A stretch of DNA of 64,000 nucleotides from Sulfitobacter geojensis (GCF_000622325.1 NZ_JASE01000002.1:62001-126000), one strand, 5' to 3'. Counted from the first letter of the stretch, positions 8,339 to 17,079 are shown. Notes: a model not told the origin generated them from the letters alone. Numbers and translations are program-made.

Positions 8339-8378
8339 ACTAAGAGCCTCAACAGAGGCCGAGAGTAGGCGGCAGGAC

Positions 8379-9578
8379 ATGGATGATCGTAACATTGGAT
8401 ACACGCAAGGCATAGGCTCTTCCGATATCGGAGCATTTGCCGACAATCTGGCTGAGTCTTTGGATCGCCAGATGAAGATCGCTTTCGAACCCGAAGAACG
8501 AAAGTCCCTACGTCGCTTCAGTTCCACCGAAGTCGCCGGCCTCCTGCGCGTAAGCACATCTAACCTGCGCAACCGGCACAAGGACGGCAGCTTCCCGGAA
8601 GTGCATACAGACAACCGCGGACACCGGTTCTACACAGCCCAAGAGATTGATGAGTTGCGCGATGTTCTTGGACGCACTGGAAAGAACGCAGAAAGCTACC
8701 GCCCAGGTCGACGTGATGGCGATCGTCTCCAGGTGATATCCGTCGTCAACTTCAAAGGCGGCTCATCAAAGACTACTGCAACGATTCATCTTGCGCAAAG
8801 GTATGCCTTGCGCGGTTACCGCGTGCTGGTCCTAGACCTCGATCCGCAAGCAAGTTTGACCACGTTTTTCGGCTTTCGGCCCGAGCTTGAGTTCGCCGAT
8901 GGCGGCACAATCTATGATGCTTTGAGATATGAGGACCAAGTTCCTCTCTCGAACGTCATCCAAAAGACCTACTTCCATAAGCTCGACATGGTGCCCGCCG
9001 GTTTGATGCTCTCGGAGTACGAAACCGAGACCGCAAACGCTCTCGCCCGTCGCGTACAGCCCATCTTTGCAGAGCGCCTCGCCTTGGCGCTTGAAGAGGT
9101 TGAGGCAAACTACGACATCGTCCTGATCGACTGCCCGCCTCAGCTTGGGTTTCTAACCCTAACTGCGCTGGCAGCCTCGACGGGGCTTTTGGTTACCGTG
9201 GTACCTGGCATGCTTGACATCGCATCCATGAGCCAATTCCTGAAGCTTGCTTCAGAAACGGTCAAGGCCGTGGAGGAAGCCATCGGTCGGCGTGTCACAT
9301 GGGATTTTGTCAAGTTCCTGATTACCAGATATGAACCGTCGGACGGTCCGCAGACCCAAATGGCAGGCTACCTGAGATCAATTCTGGCAGGTCAGGTCAT
9401 GACAGAGCCAATGCTGAAGTCTACGGCGATCTCCGACGCGGGGATGACCCAGCAGACCGTCTACGAAGTCGATCCAAGCCAATTCATCAGAAAGACAATT
9501 GATCGCGCCCTGACCAGCGTGAATGGCGTTGGCGATGAGCTAGAGCAGACGATCCAAATGGCATGGGGGCGTCGCTGA
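8379..9578 (+). CDS. repA: RepA, ParA-type partition ATPase of repABC
   Basis: The 399-residue protein has the RepA layout. An N-terminal MerR-like HTH is seen at about residues 45-90 (FSSTEVAGLLRVST...NLRNRHKDG). A ParA ATPase follows with the deviant Walker A FKGGSSKTT at about 125-133, LDLDPQASLT and VLIDCPPQLG. RepA moves plasmid copies apart by ATP-driven patterning on the nucleoid and represses its own operon. It overlaps repB by one base (TGATG), indicating translational coupling. The HTH-bearing N-terminus and operon order identify RepA rather than a generic ParA. Confidence 0.95.
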   Translation: MDDRNIGYTQGIGSSDIGAFADNLAESLDRQMKIAFEPEERKSLRRFSSTEVAGLLRVSTSNLRNRHKDGSFPEVHTDNRGHRFYTAQEIDELRDVLGRTGKNAESYRPGRRDGDRLQVISVVNFKGGSSKTTATIHLAQRYALRGYRVLVLDLDPQASLTTFFGFRPELEFADGGTIYDALRYEDQVPLSNVIQKTYFHKLDMVPAGLMLSEYETETANALARRVQPIFAERLALALEEVEANYDIVLIDCPPQLGFLTLTALAASTGLLVTVVPGMLDIASMSQFLKLASETVKAVEEAIGRRVTWDFVKFLITRYEPSDGPQTQMAGYLRSILAGQVMTEPMLKSTAISDAGMTQQTVYEVDPSQFIRKTIDRALTSVNGVGDELEQTIQMAWGRR

Positions 9579-10546
9579 TGGCCCGAAACATCTTCAACCA
9601 GCCTCCAAGGAATGAGACGGAGAGCGGAGCCCCCTCCCCTACCCCGCCAAAAGCGGCAAAGCTGCCGGGATCTGTTGGAGGATTGCGCGACTCTTTGCGC
9701 GAGATCACAGCAAACTCGATTCGCGATTTCGAACCCGATCAGATTGACATGGATGGGCTGCGCGATCGGTTGGTGCTGGAAGATTCCAGTATCGATGAGT
9801 TGGCCGAGAGCATTCGCAAGCATGGCCAACAAGTGCCCATCATGGTCCGTCCATCAGCCCAACCGGACAGATACCGCATCATCTACGGCCGCCGCAGGCT
9901 TGCGGCGATCCGTAAGGTCGGTGGAACGGTCAAGGCAATTGTTCGAACCTTGGACGATGACGCATCTCTGATCGCTCAAGGCCAGGAGAACAACCTCAGG
10001 CTTGATCCGTCTTTTATAGAAAAGTCTCTTTTTATCAAAGAGATGCAAGAATCCGGGTACAAACCCGGTGTCATTCAGGATGCTCTAGGCCTGACCCGGC
10101 AAGGCGTATCCAACCACAGGGTCGTCATAGAACAACTGCCAGACGGTCTTGTTCAACTCATCGGGCCAGCACATGGGATCGGACGACGGCAGTGGGGTGA
10201 TCTAGCTGCCTTATCGGTGAAGGTAGATTTGGTGGACATCGCCAAAGAGGCGCTCGCCGCCCTGCCCGACGACACTCCTAGTTCCGAAAAGTTCCAAGCG
10301 GTCTATTCGGCTTGCTCGAGAAAAGCACGTAGCGACAAGAAGCCGCCCAATCGTGGGCTGACTTCGGTCATCAATGATGAGAACGGCAGTTCATTGGGCA
10401 CGCTGACAATCGATGAGAAGGCGATCGCTCTCAAGGTCACCAAGAAGGACAATCCAGAATTCGGCCAATGGCTCGAAGAGCACGCGGAAGCTACGCTTTT
10501 GCAACTCTTCGTACAGTGGCGGAATGAGAGAGGCTCTGGGTCCTAA
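9578..10546 (+). CDS. repB: RepB, ParB-type centromere-binding protein
   Basis: The ATG at 9578 overlaps the repA stop and gives the typical MARNIFNQPP start, so it is preferred over the in-frame ATG at 9563. The 322-residue protein has a ParB/Spo0J N-terminal domain (IDELAESIRKHGQQ, YRIIYGRRRLAA, NLRLDPSFIEK) and a HTH near DALGLTRQGVSNH. A C-terminal dimerisation part follows. RepB binds parS sites and couples them to RepA; probable sites are the two palindromes just after repC. It is the middle gene of the repABC operon. Confidence 0.95.
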   Translation: MARNIFNQPPRNETESGAPSPTPPKAAKLPGSVGGLRDSLREITANSIRDFEPDQIDMDGLRDRLVLEDSSIDELAESIRKHGQQVPIMVRPSAQPDRYRIIYGRRRLAAIRKVGGTVKAIVRTLDDDASLIAQGQENNLRLDPSFIEKSLFIKEMQESGYKPGVIQDALGLTRQGVSNHRVVIEQLPDGLVQLIGPAHGIGRRQWGDLAALSVKVDLVDIAKEALAALPDDTPSSEKFQAVYSACSRKARSDKKPPNRGLTSVINDENGSSLGTLTIDEKAIALKVTKKDNPEFGQWLEEHAEATLLQLFVQWRNERGSGS

Positions 10547-10784
10547 CCCAGGCCACACAGAGCAACACGAGCAGAGGAGAAAAGCGAAGACCCGAAAGAA
10601 AAGAGCCCCCCAAAGTTTCCCCTGGAGAGCCCTCATCATCTGATTAGCATCTTTGATGTAGCAACCTCCAGCATACCGGTCAAGAGTCACCGATTCGGTG
10701 GACTGATATTTTTTGCCTTTTTCCGCGAAAATTCGAGGAAAGAGACGGGGAAGTTGTGGGCCGAACGGTCGTCGTGAACAAGCC
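10547..10784 (-). ncRNA. candidate location of repABC counter-transcribed RNA
   Basis: In repABC plasmids the repB-repC gap encodes a small antisense RNA that limits repC expression. On the minus strand TTGACC at about 10678-10683 is followed 17 bases later by TACATC, a weak promoter pair that would direct an RNA towards repB across the GC-rich segment around 10598-10632. This fits the family architecture, but no clear terminator hairpin could be drawn, so exact ends are not given. Confidence 0.4.
10688..10713 (+). terminator. attenuator-like hairpin in the repC leader
   Basis: CACCGA and TCGGTG (10688-10700) form a perfect 6-bp stem around a single T, extended by weaker flanks. A run of T follows at about 10709-10714. 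It lies about 70 bp before the repC start. Antisense-controlled attenuation of repC is known in this replicon family, and this hairpin is a candidate for it. Confidence 0.45.
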
Positions 10785-11840
10785 ATGGCATTTACAAAAC
10801 TCTCGATCGAAGCCGCAGGTGCTGATGCAACCCGCGGCTCATTTCCCCCATCTGAAACCGACGTCTGGACCATCTTCAGAGCCCTGAGAGATGCACGCAG
10901 CGTGTTTGGTCTACGTCCTGGCCACATACAGACACTTCAAGCAATGCTCAGTTTTCTGAAACCTGGCCATGGCGAAACAGTTTTTGCGTCTAACAATTCA
11001 CTTTGCCAGCGCGTTGGCGGAATCGACGAACGGACACTCCGGAGGCACATCAACCGCTTCGTTGAACTCGGATTCATCAAGCGCAATGACAGCTCGAACC
11101 GAAAGCGCTACCGCGTTCGCTCATCCGGCGGGGAGTGCATCAGTTATGGATTGTCTCTCACCCCCCTGCTCCAACGTGCGAGCGAGCTTATAGCCATCGC
11201 GCAAGAGATGGAGAATAACCGGCGAGATCGGATATTTGTCCGCAAACAGATCCTTACGAAGCTCGCCCATTTGGAAGAGCACGATCCCAGCAACGCATTC
11301 ATCGACCACGCACGGAAAGCTCTACGCAGAAAGCTTAGCCTCCCCGAATACCACGCTCTGCTCGCCAATACAGATGCAGAATGCCAGAGTTTGGCTACCC
11401 CGGATGACCCGCCTGAAACTATGGAATTGCCCGCCAATGACGGACAAACTGTCCGGCATCAATCTAAGTCTGAAGAAGAAAAAAAAGATTTAGATAGCAA
11501 CATAGGCGATGAAGTCCTGAAACCAGACTTGCTGACCTCAGTCTGCGATCAAGCGACATCGTTCTCCACAGAGAGACTTAGAAACTGGTTTGACATTGAA
11601 AACCATGCTCGAACACTTGCACCCATGATGGGCATTCACCCAGAAACTTTTGAGAAAGCCAAGAATGCTGTAGGAGCTCAGAAAGCGTCATGCGCGATCT
11701 TCATCATGCTACAGCTTGGAAAACGCATCAGGAACTTTGGAGCGTATTTTCACAGTATCACCTTGGGCCAACGTCAAAACCAGTTTGATCCAGTGGCTTT
11801 GATCAAACGTATATCCAAAACTGCTGTGCAAACCGCCTAG
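10785..11840 (+). CDS. repC: RepC replication initiator
   Basis: The ATG at 10785 (MAFTKLSIEAAG) is chosen by comparison with RepC N-termini; an in-frame ATG at 10713 would overlap the leader signals. The 351-residue protein has a winged-helix N-terminal half with ASNNSLCQRVGGIDERTLRRH and IKRNDSSNRKRYR. An acidic linker lies around residues 225-265, and the conserved C-terminal half ends near RNFGAYFHSIT. RepC opens the origin, which in this family lies inside repC itself. It is last in the repABC operon. Confidence 0.95.
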   Translation: MAFTKLSIEAAGADATRGSFPPSETDVWTIFRALRDARSVFGLRPGHIQTLQAMLSFLKPGHGETVFASNNSLCQRVGGIDERTLRRHINRFVELGFIKRNDSSNRKRYRVRSSGGECISYGLSLTPLLQRASELIAIAQEMENNRRDRIFVRKQILTKLAHLEEHDPSNAFIDHARKALRRKLSLPEYHALLANTDAECQSLATPDDPPETMELPANDGQTVRHQSKSEEEKKDLDSNIGDEVLKPDLLTSVCDQATSFSTERLRNWFDIENHARTLAPMMGIHPETFEKAKNAVGAQKASCAIFIMLQLGKRIRNFGAYFHSITLGQRQNQFDPVALIKRISKTAVQTA

Positions 11841-11841
11841 T

Positions 11842-11857
11842 GTCCACCGCGGTGGAC
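11842..11857. promoter_or_regulatory. parS-like palindrome, copy 1
   Basis: GTCCACCGCGGTGGAC is a perfect 16-bp palindrome one base after the repC stop codon. It recurs exactly at 11918-11933. Repeated palindromes beside repABC are the centromeres bound by RepB. Confidence 0.8.
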
Positions 11858-11917
11858 GTCTGACTGGCAACTAGTCCAATGACGCGCGGTCATTCCGCGT
11901 TCCTCTGACCGGCCGAT

Positions 11918-11933
11918 GTCCACCGCGGTGGAC
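11918..11933. promoter_or_regulatory. parS-like palindrome, copy 2
   Basis: This is a second exact copy of the 16-bp palindrome, 76 bp from the first and extended by one matching base on each side (11917 T, 11934 A). An imperfect palindrome ATGAC...GTCAT lies between the copies, near 11879-11893. Confidence 0.8.
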
Positions 11934-11957
11934 AGATCCGGCACTAAGTCTCACAAC

Positions 11958-12470
11958 TCACATGCGTGCCAGCCGCTCCTCGTCATCCACCACTTCCAAA
12001 GAACCTTTATTGTCAGTCCAGGCCCACAGGACGATGTTGAGGTCCGATGACGACGTACCCTTCGCAAAACTCTTGATTAGAAGCCCCGCAAACCGATCTG
12101 CTATGAGGGCGCGTGCTAACTCCTGTGTCGGCACCAATTGGCCATCCAGCATTTTCATGCGCCATGCAGGGTCGGCAAGCATCGCCTCGGTCGCGCCATA
12201 CCGATCAAGTCCGTCCTGATCGCGAGTATCGAAAATAGGCCCAAGGTCGGCCTTGTAGGACACCAGGATTGTGGGTTGCAGGCTGCCGACCTGGTTGGCT
12301 TCTCTAAGAGCGGTCGCGGGATCCAGCGTGGTGTAGAGGGCAGGGGTGCCCTTGGCGTTAAAGCGCCCTCCATAGAGTTCAGCGCCTCGTCCGGACAGAG
12401 GTTTACGCGCATAGACCGGGTTCAGGGCGCGATAGAGTGGCCCTGTGTAGCGCCCATCTTTCAGCGGCAT
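11958..12470 (-). CDS. RES-domain toxin
   Basis: The 170-residue protein is a RES-family toxin. It has an early arginine in LYRAL, a second arginine in YGGRFNAKGTPALYT near residues 34-48, and a serine/asparagine-rich segment in the C-terminal half. RES toxins degrade NAD+ and stop growth. The start ATG overlaps the antitoxin stop (ATGA), typical of an antitoxin-first operon. The pair lies next to the parS-like sites and probably enforces plasmid retention. Confidence 0.88.
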   Translation of the reverse strand: MPLKDGRYTGPLYRALNPVYARKPLSGRGAELYGGRFNAKGTPALYTTLDPATALREANQVGSLQPTILVSYKADLGPIFDTRDQDGLDRYGATEAMLADPAWRMKMLDGQLVPTQELARALIADRFAGLLIKSFAKGTSSSDLNIVLWAWTDNKGSLEVVDDEERLARM

Positions 12471-12820
12471 CAGGCAAAGACGCCCGCATCGACCGCATCG
12501 ATGTATTCCAGAACTTGCTGAGCTTTGCCTTCCTGCACCAGCTGCATGGCTGTCCGGCCATCAAAGCCGGGCAGGGGCTCTGACCGGTACCATGCATAGG
12601 CCATCAGTTCCGAGCCGAAGCGGGGTTCGACTTTGTTGAGTACTTCTACCAGTTCGCGCAGGCGGCGCTGTGTCTTGTCAGACCCGATCCGCGCCCGCCG
12701 TTGCAAGGCATCTTTACCGAGGCCAACCGTCAAGGCGATCTCTTCTGCCGATGTGCGTAACACTGCCGCGATCTTTCGCGGCTCGAACTGTCCGCCTTCA
12801 GAGAAGTGTGCAATGTGCAT
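12470..12820 (-). CDS. Xre/MbcA-type antitoxin (DUF2384)
   Basis: The ATG at 12820 is preferred because AAGGA lies about 10 bases upstream; the frame could extend to 12862. The roughly 116-residue protein has an Xre-like N-terminal HTH (RKIAAVLRTSAEEIALTVGL) and a C-terminal toxin-binding domain (YRSEPLPGFDGRTAMQLV), the signature of antitoxins paired with RES toxins. It neutralises the toxin by covering its active site and represses the operon. Confidence 0.88.
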   Translation of the reverse strand: MHIAHFSEGGQFEPRKIAAVLRTSAEEIALTVGLGKDALQRRARIGSDKTQRRLRELVEVLNKVEPRFGSELMAYAWYRSEPLPGFDGRTAMQLVQEGKAQQVLEYIDAVDAGVFA

Positions 12821-12892
12821 GTTTTGACATCCTTCAGCCAGTCTGACGGCATATAGCGACAATATTGCTGAATTACAAGCTTCGAGTAGGGC

Positions 12893-12980
12893 ATGCGGAG
12901 ATTGCCGCCTGTATTCTCCGCAGATTTTGCGGCAGTTATTGTTGTCTTGACGAGATTATGCGGTATAATCTCCGCAAGGA
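12893..12980 (+). promoter_or_regulatory. repeated TCTCCGCA operator/promoter region of fic
   Basis: TCTCCGCA occurs at 12915-12922 and 12970-12977, with its reverse complement at 12894-12901. ATTAT and ATAAT flank a GCGGT core at about 12955-12969. A TATAAT at 12964-12969 is a good -10 box, but the TTGACG at 12947-12952 is only 11 bases away and cannot be its -35. The repeats suggest a repressor-covered promoter. Confidence 0.5.
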
Positions 12981-12991
12981 ATGCGCAAAAT

Positions 12992-14086
12992 ATGACCTAC
13001 ATTCACGAAATCACTGACTGGCCGCAGTTTTCTTGGGACAAGGCCAAGCTGTCTTCACAACTTGCCGCTGTCCGCCACCGACAAGGCAAGCTCTTGGGAC
13101 GCATGGAAGGCCTTGGCTTTGATCTTCGCAATGAGGCGATGTTGCGAACTCTCACCAGTGATGTCGTCAAGAGCAGCGAGATCGAAGGCGAGACGCTCGA
13201 CAAAGATCAGGTTCGGTCGTCTATCGCAAAACGGCTGGGGCTCGAAATCGGCGGGCTGATCCCGTCTGATCGCCATGTCGATGGGGTCGTCGAGATGATG
13301 CTGGACGCGACGCAAGCGTATGACCAACCCCTGGACGCAGAGCGATTATTCGGCTGGCATGCCGCCCTTTTCCCAACCGGGCGAAGCGGAATGACCCGGA
13401 TCACCGTGGGGCAGTGGCGGATCGGCCCTATGGAGGTTGTTTCAGGACCTATGGGTCGTGAACGCGTGCATTTTGAGGCGCCGGGAGCAGCACGGCTTGA
13501 TACAGAGATGGGGCGGTTTCTGACCTGGTTCAATCAGGTCCCTGACACGGATCCAGTTGTTCATGCCGCAATTGCACATCTGTGGTTCGTCACGATCCAC
13601 CCCTTCGACGATGGCAACGGGCGCATTGCGCGTGCGATCGCGGATATGGCGTTGGCTCGATCCGAACGCAGTTCACAGCGGTTTTACAGCATGTCGACCC
13701 AAATCCGGCAGGAGCGGAGCGCCTATTATGATATGCTCGAGACGACGCAGAAGGGCGGGCTTGATGTCACGACTTGGCTCATTTGGTTCCTGAATTGCCT
13801 CGACCGCGCATTTGATGGCGCAGAGATCATTTTGGAGGCTGTGTTTCAAAAGGCGCGGTTCTGGGAGAAATACGCAACGGCCAACATCAACGACCGCCAG
13901 CGGGACATGCTTAACCGCCTCCTCGATGGGTTCGAAGGAAAACTCACGACGTCGAAATATGCGAAGATAGAGAAGTGTTCGCAGGACACCGCATATCGCG
14001 ACGTCCTCGACCTGATCGACTTGGGAGCACTTGAGAAAGATGACGCTGGTGGACGTAGTACCAGCTATTCGCTGTCAGCGAAGTGA
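12992..14086 (+). CDS. Fic-family protein (DUF4172 N-terminus)
   Basis: The ATG at 12992 gives MTYIHEITDWPQFSWD, the standard start for DUF4172-Fic proteins, and AAGGA lies 11 bases upstream. The 364-residue product has the catalytic motif HPFDDGNGRIAR with the histidine near residue 203. An upstream inhibitory helix motif SSEIEGE lies near residues 61-67, so it is a self-inhibited class II Fic enzyme. A C-terminal winged HTH contains EKCSQDTAYRDVLDLIDLG. Fic enzymes transfer AMP or related groups to proteins. The HTH and the operator-like repeats upstream suggest it also regulates itself. It diverges from the RES-Xre pair. Confidence 0.9.
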   Translation: MTYIHEITDWPQFSWDKAKLSSQLAAVRHRQGKLLGRMEGLGFDLRNEAMLRTLTSDVVKSSEIEGETLDKDQVRSSIAKRLGLEIGGLIPSDRHVDGVVEMMLDATQAYDQPLDAERLFGWHAALFPTGRSGMTRITVGQWRIGPMEVVSGPMGRERVHFEAPGAARLDTEMGRFLTWFNQVPDTDPVVHAAIAHLWFVTIHPFDDGNGRIARAIADMALARSERSSQRFYSMSTQIRQERSAYYDMLETTQKGGLDVTTWLIWFLNCLDRAFDGAEIILEAVFQKARFWEKYATANINDRQRDMLNRLLDGFEGKLTTSKYAKIEKCSQDTAYRDVLDLIDLGALEKDDAGGRSTSYSLSAK

Positions 14087-14432
14087 CGAGGCTTGTCGCA
14101 TCCGGTGCTCAGGACAAGCACCGCTAGGATATGTCAGACAGTCACCAGAGAAGATTGCCGATCTGAGGCTTGCTATAATTCATTGATATGAATTGTAAAA
14201 ATAGGACTTTTAGGTGTGGTCTTACCGATATTCGTTGCCGATCCGGAATTTCTGCGTGCAATGAAGAAAACTGGGGCTGTGCCGACCCCTGAAGTTCTTT
14301 TCCCGGGCTGGTGGGGCCTGGAAAAGTGAAAGTACCCTTCGGGTTTTGCGACTGACGGATGAGGGCCTTTGGGGTCCCTCAGACGGGTCCGGGCCGGGTT
14401 CCGGTCTGTCTTTCCTGATGAAGGGCATTCCC
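14087..14432. other. noncoding leader between fic and the 109-residue ORF
   Basis: No supported gene is seen in these 346 bases. The second part has small GC-rich hairpins, for example ACCC-ttc-GGGT near 14335. They could be terminators or a leader. Confidence 0.4.
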
Positions 14433-14762
14433 ATGCAAACAGGTGTCTTGCGCGTGCTGCGCGCGACCGCCGCCTCCTGGTGGCGGCACAAGGAACTGCG
14501 CCGAACTGGCCAGCTGAAACTGGCACGGCGGCTCGAACGCGAGACCGTGTTGCGCGTTCTCGTCCATCTCAGGCGGGCGGCGACATTTCCGAACGCCCAT
14601 GTGATCTGCGGCGATGGCGGGACATTCATCCATTTGGGTTGGACCACAGTGTCGACCTTCGCGCCGATCGAGCGCTTTCCCTTGGCCGCTCTTGCGGTCG
14701 CACGTGGCACGCCGTTCGACCCGTCACCGATGTCATCGCTTTCGCGAACCTCCCCCGCGTAA
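14433..14762 (+). CDS. hypothetical arginine-rich protein
   Basis: This 109-residue frame starts at an ATG 6-8 bases after GAAGGG. The first 50 residues are rich in R, K and L with a helical pattern (VLRATAASWWRHKELRRTGQ). A second part contains HVICGDGGTFIHLGW. No family was recognised. The gene lies on the same strand ahead of ardC and its codon use fits the neighbours, but expression is unproven. Confidence 0.4.
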   Translation: MQTGVLRVLRATAASWWRHKELRRTGQLKLARRLERETVLRVLVHLRRAATFPNAHVICGDGGTFIHLGWTTVSTFAPIERFPLAALAVARGTPFDPSPMSSLSRTSPA

Positions 14763-14932
14763 CACGGGGAGGATCGGTCAATCCTGAGCCATGGGTTTCT
14801 GGCAGGTCCGTCTCGCTGACCACTTACATTAACATGGTCGAAAAGCTCGGGGCCACGATCGCGAGCGATCCACGCACCAGTCGCTCAACCTGATCCCCAA
14901 TTATTTCACCAACACTCGAAAGGAGGCCAGCC

Positions 14933-15871
14933 ATGGCCCGTTCCCGCACGCCCAAATTCGATGCCTCCGAGGTCATCACAAACGAAATCATCCGCATCAT
15001 CGAGCGCGGCGTCCTGCCGTGGCGCAAGCCATGGACCGCAGGTGGCAGCTCTCGTCCACTGCGCGTGGGCGGAGAACCCTACCAGGGAGTGAACAACTTC
15101 CTGCTGACTATGCGCACCGTGATGGCGGGCCATAGCTCACCTTTCTGGATGACGCTGCCGCAAGCCAATGCGTTGGACGCAAAGGTTCGCAAGGGCGAGA
15201 AGTCCTCTGTCGTCGTTTACTACGGTCAAAGCCGGAGGGACGCCGGCGATGAGGATGACCGCAGCGACGGGGATGATCGCTCCGAGGAGGCCCGCGTCTT
15301 CCGCTTCCAGAAATCCTACCGCGTGTTCAACGCCTGCCAGATCGAGGGCTTGCCCGACAGTTTCTACCCCGACCCGGAGCCAGCGCCCGAGTATCCGCCG
15401 TCCGAGCCCATCCCGCACATGCAGGCGTTTTTCGATGCCATCGACATCACGACCGTCTTCACAGGAACAGAAGCGTACTATTTGCCGCCCGTGGACAAGG
15501 TCTACATGCCGTCCATCACGCGGTTCCAGGACCCGCGCAACTTCTACGGGGTCTGGGCCCATGAGCTGGCCCATGCCACGAAAGCCCCCCATCGACTGAA
15601 CCGTGATTTCGGGTTCTCGAAGTTTGGCAACACGTCCTATGCGCGCGAGGAGATCGTCGCGGAATTGACCTCGGTGTTCCTGGGGCAGACACTCGGCTTC
15701 ACGGCGCATACGCTCGAGATGAATGCTGCCTACCTCCACAACTGGTTGCGCGTCCTTCGGTCGGACAAGGGCGCGATCTTCCGCCACGCCGCCGATGCGC
15801 AGCGCGCCTGTGACTACCTGATCGCCAGATCGGAGGCGGGCAGGGTAGGGGAGGGCGCTCGGGCCGCTTGA
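14933..15871 (+). CDS. ardC: ArdC-like antirestriction / ssDNA-binding protein
   Basis: The 312-residue protein has the ArdC layout. An N-terminal ssDNA-binding domain (DUF1738 type) has PWRKPW near residue 30 and GVNNFLL. A zincin-like metallopeptidase domain has HELAH near residue 210 and EEIVAELTS about 25 residues later. ArdC coats incoming single-stranded DNA and protects it from restriction during conjugation. GGAGG precedes the ATG. It is the first of several plasmid-establishment genes read in the same direction. Confidence 0.9.
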   Translation: MARSRTPKFDASEVITNEIIRIIERGVLPWRKPWTAGGSSRPLRVGGEPYQGVNNFLLTMRTVMAGHSSPFWMTLPQANALDAKVRKGEKSSVVVYYGQSRRDAGDEDDRSDGDDRSEEARVFRFQKSYRVFNACQIEGLPDSFYPDPEPAPEYPPSEPIPHMQAFFDAIDITTVFTGTEAYYLPPVDKVYMPSITRFQDPRNFYGVWAHELAHATKAPHRLNRDFGFSKFGNTSYAREEIVAELTSVFLGQTLGFTAHTLEMNAAYLHNWLRVLRSDKGAIFRHAADAQRACDYLIARSEAGRVGEGARAA

Positions 15872-15917
15872 TTGCTCTGTTCTGCAGGAGCGCCTAACCC
15901 CTGTATGGGGCCTGTGG

Positions 15918-16558
15918 CTACACGTCGCTGCGTCGTACTAGCGCTAGGGCACATCCGAGGATGATGAGCAGGCCACCGCAGGTCCGGTCCAGCCACAGCG
16001 CGCCACGGTTACTCAGAAATTGTACCGCCTTTGCTCCTAGTCCAGCATAAATGGCCATCACAGCCACATCGACGGCGATAAAGACGAGTGCGAGCCGGGC
16101 ATATTGCATCAACAATGGTTCTGACGGGTTTAGGAACTGGGGCAGGAACGCGGTGAAAAACAGGTAGCCCTTGGGGTTCGTCACGGCGACCAGAAAACTC
16201 TTGCGAAACAGCGTCAGCCTGCGCGGGGATGCGCCCTTGCCTTGCCCGTTCTTTTGCCCGGGAACCGGCCCCATTTCCCCCGCGGACCGCAACATCTGAA
16301 CGCCAAGCCACACTAGATAGGCGACGCCTGCCCATTTCACGACGTTGAACAGAACCGCTGATGTGGCAAGAACGGCGCCCAACCCTAGACCGGCCGCGGC
16401 GATAAGGACCCCGTCGGAAAGGGCGGCGCCCATGATGCGGAAATTGCAGAGCCAATTCCAAACCGGGATCCGTTGGACAGGGCCAAAAGAACCGTCGGCC
16501 CGGGCGTCACCACGACCACCACGGCCAGCAAGGCGAAAGTCAAAAGCGAGATGTCCAT
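15918..16558 (-). pseudogene. LysE-family exporter, frameshifted
   Basis: The N-terminal part, from the ATG at 16558 (MDISLLTFALLAVVVVVTPG), and the C-terminal part, beginning RIMGAALSDGV, are in different frames. The break lies at about 16440-16446. A single missing base there would restore a typical roughly 213-residue LysE/RhtB amino-acid exporter with six membrane helices. The start overlaps the stop of the upstream DUF1772-like gene (TGATG), so it was the last gene of a three-gene membrane operon. Either a real mutation or a sequencing error explains the break. Confidence 0.85.
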
Positions 16559-17079
16559 CAGTCTGTCTCCGGGGTAAGGGCAAAAATGGCAAGGCCGGTC
16601 AGAAGCAGGGCAAAGCCACTGACAAGGGTTCTGAGCGTATTCCAGAATTGCCAGGGCGTGGAATAGACCTGCCATATGTCGGCAGCCGCGGCGCTGTCTG
16701 CCGGGACGGTTACTTGCGCCAGCGCTTCATTCATCGGCACGTTAACCATGGCAGTGACCAGCAGCGCCCCTGCGACGTAGATCACTGCACCTGCCAAAAA
16801 CAGGGCGGCTGCCCTGCACCTGTTCTGCCGGGCCGCGATGGCGGCGGTCAGAGCCAGAATGACGGGTGTCAGGAAGAACGCCGGAAAGAAGACGGGGTTG
16901 CGGACGGAGGCGTTCATCGCCTGCATCGCCGGGATGGCGACCCGGGGGTCGGCGGCATCGAGACCCCACATCGTCGAGCAGACCCAGGCATAGAAGAACC
17001 CGAAAATGGCGCCCATGCTCAGAAGCGAGAGCATCGACATCGGGACAAGAAGTCGGGCCATCAGGCCGGTCCGTCGCAT
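16558..17079 (-). CDS. DUF1772-like (anthrone oxygenase-like) membrane protein
   Basis: The 173-residue protein has four predicted membrane segments (about 10-35, 65-82, 90-110 and 145-167). The polar motif RNPVFFPAF between the first two is typical of DUF1772 proteins. The family includes small anthrone oxygenase-like proteins, but most members have no proven activity. It overlaps the upstream membrane gene by 19 bases and the LysE pseudogene by one or two, so the three are one operon under the divergent TetR. Confidence 0.65.
   Translation of the reverse strand: MRRTGLMARLLVPMSMLSLLSMGAIFGFFYAWVCSTMWGLDAADPRVAIPAMQAMNASVRNPVFFPAFFLTPVILALTAAIAARQNRCRAAALFLAGAVIYVAGALLVTAMVNVPMNEALAQVTVPADSAAAADIWQVYSTPWQFWNTLRTLVSGFALLLTGLAIFALTPETD

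Larger units (their letters stand above)
8038..8378. other. repA upstream region with origin-like signals
   Basis: No gene is seen in these 341 bases. They are AT-rich in the first half and hold a palindrome with a DnaA box at 8212-8237, then the CTGACG/CGTCAG repeats at 8292-8338 close to the repA start. Confidence 0.6.
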
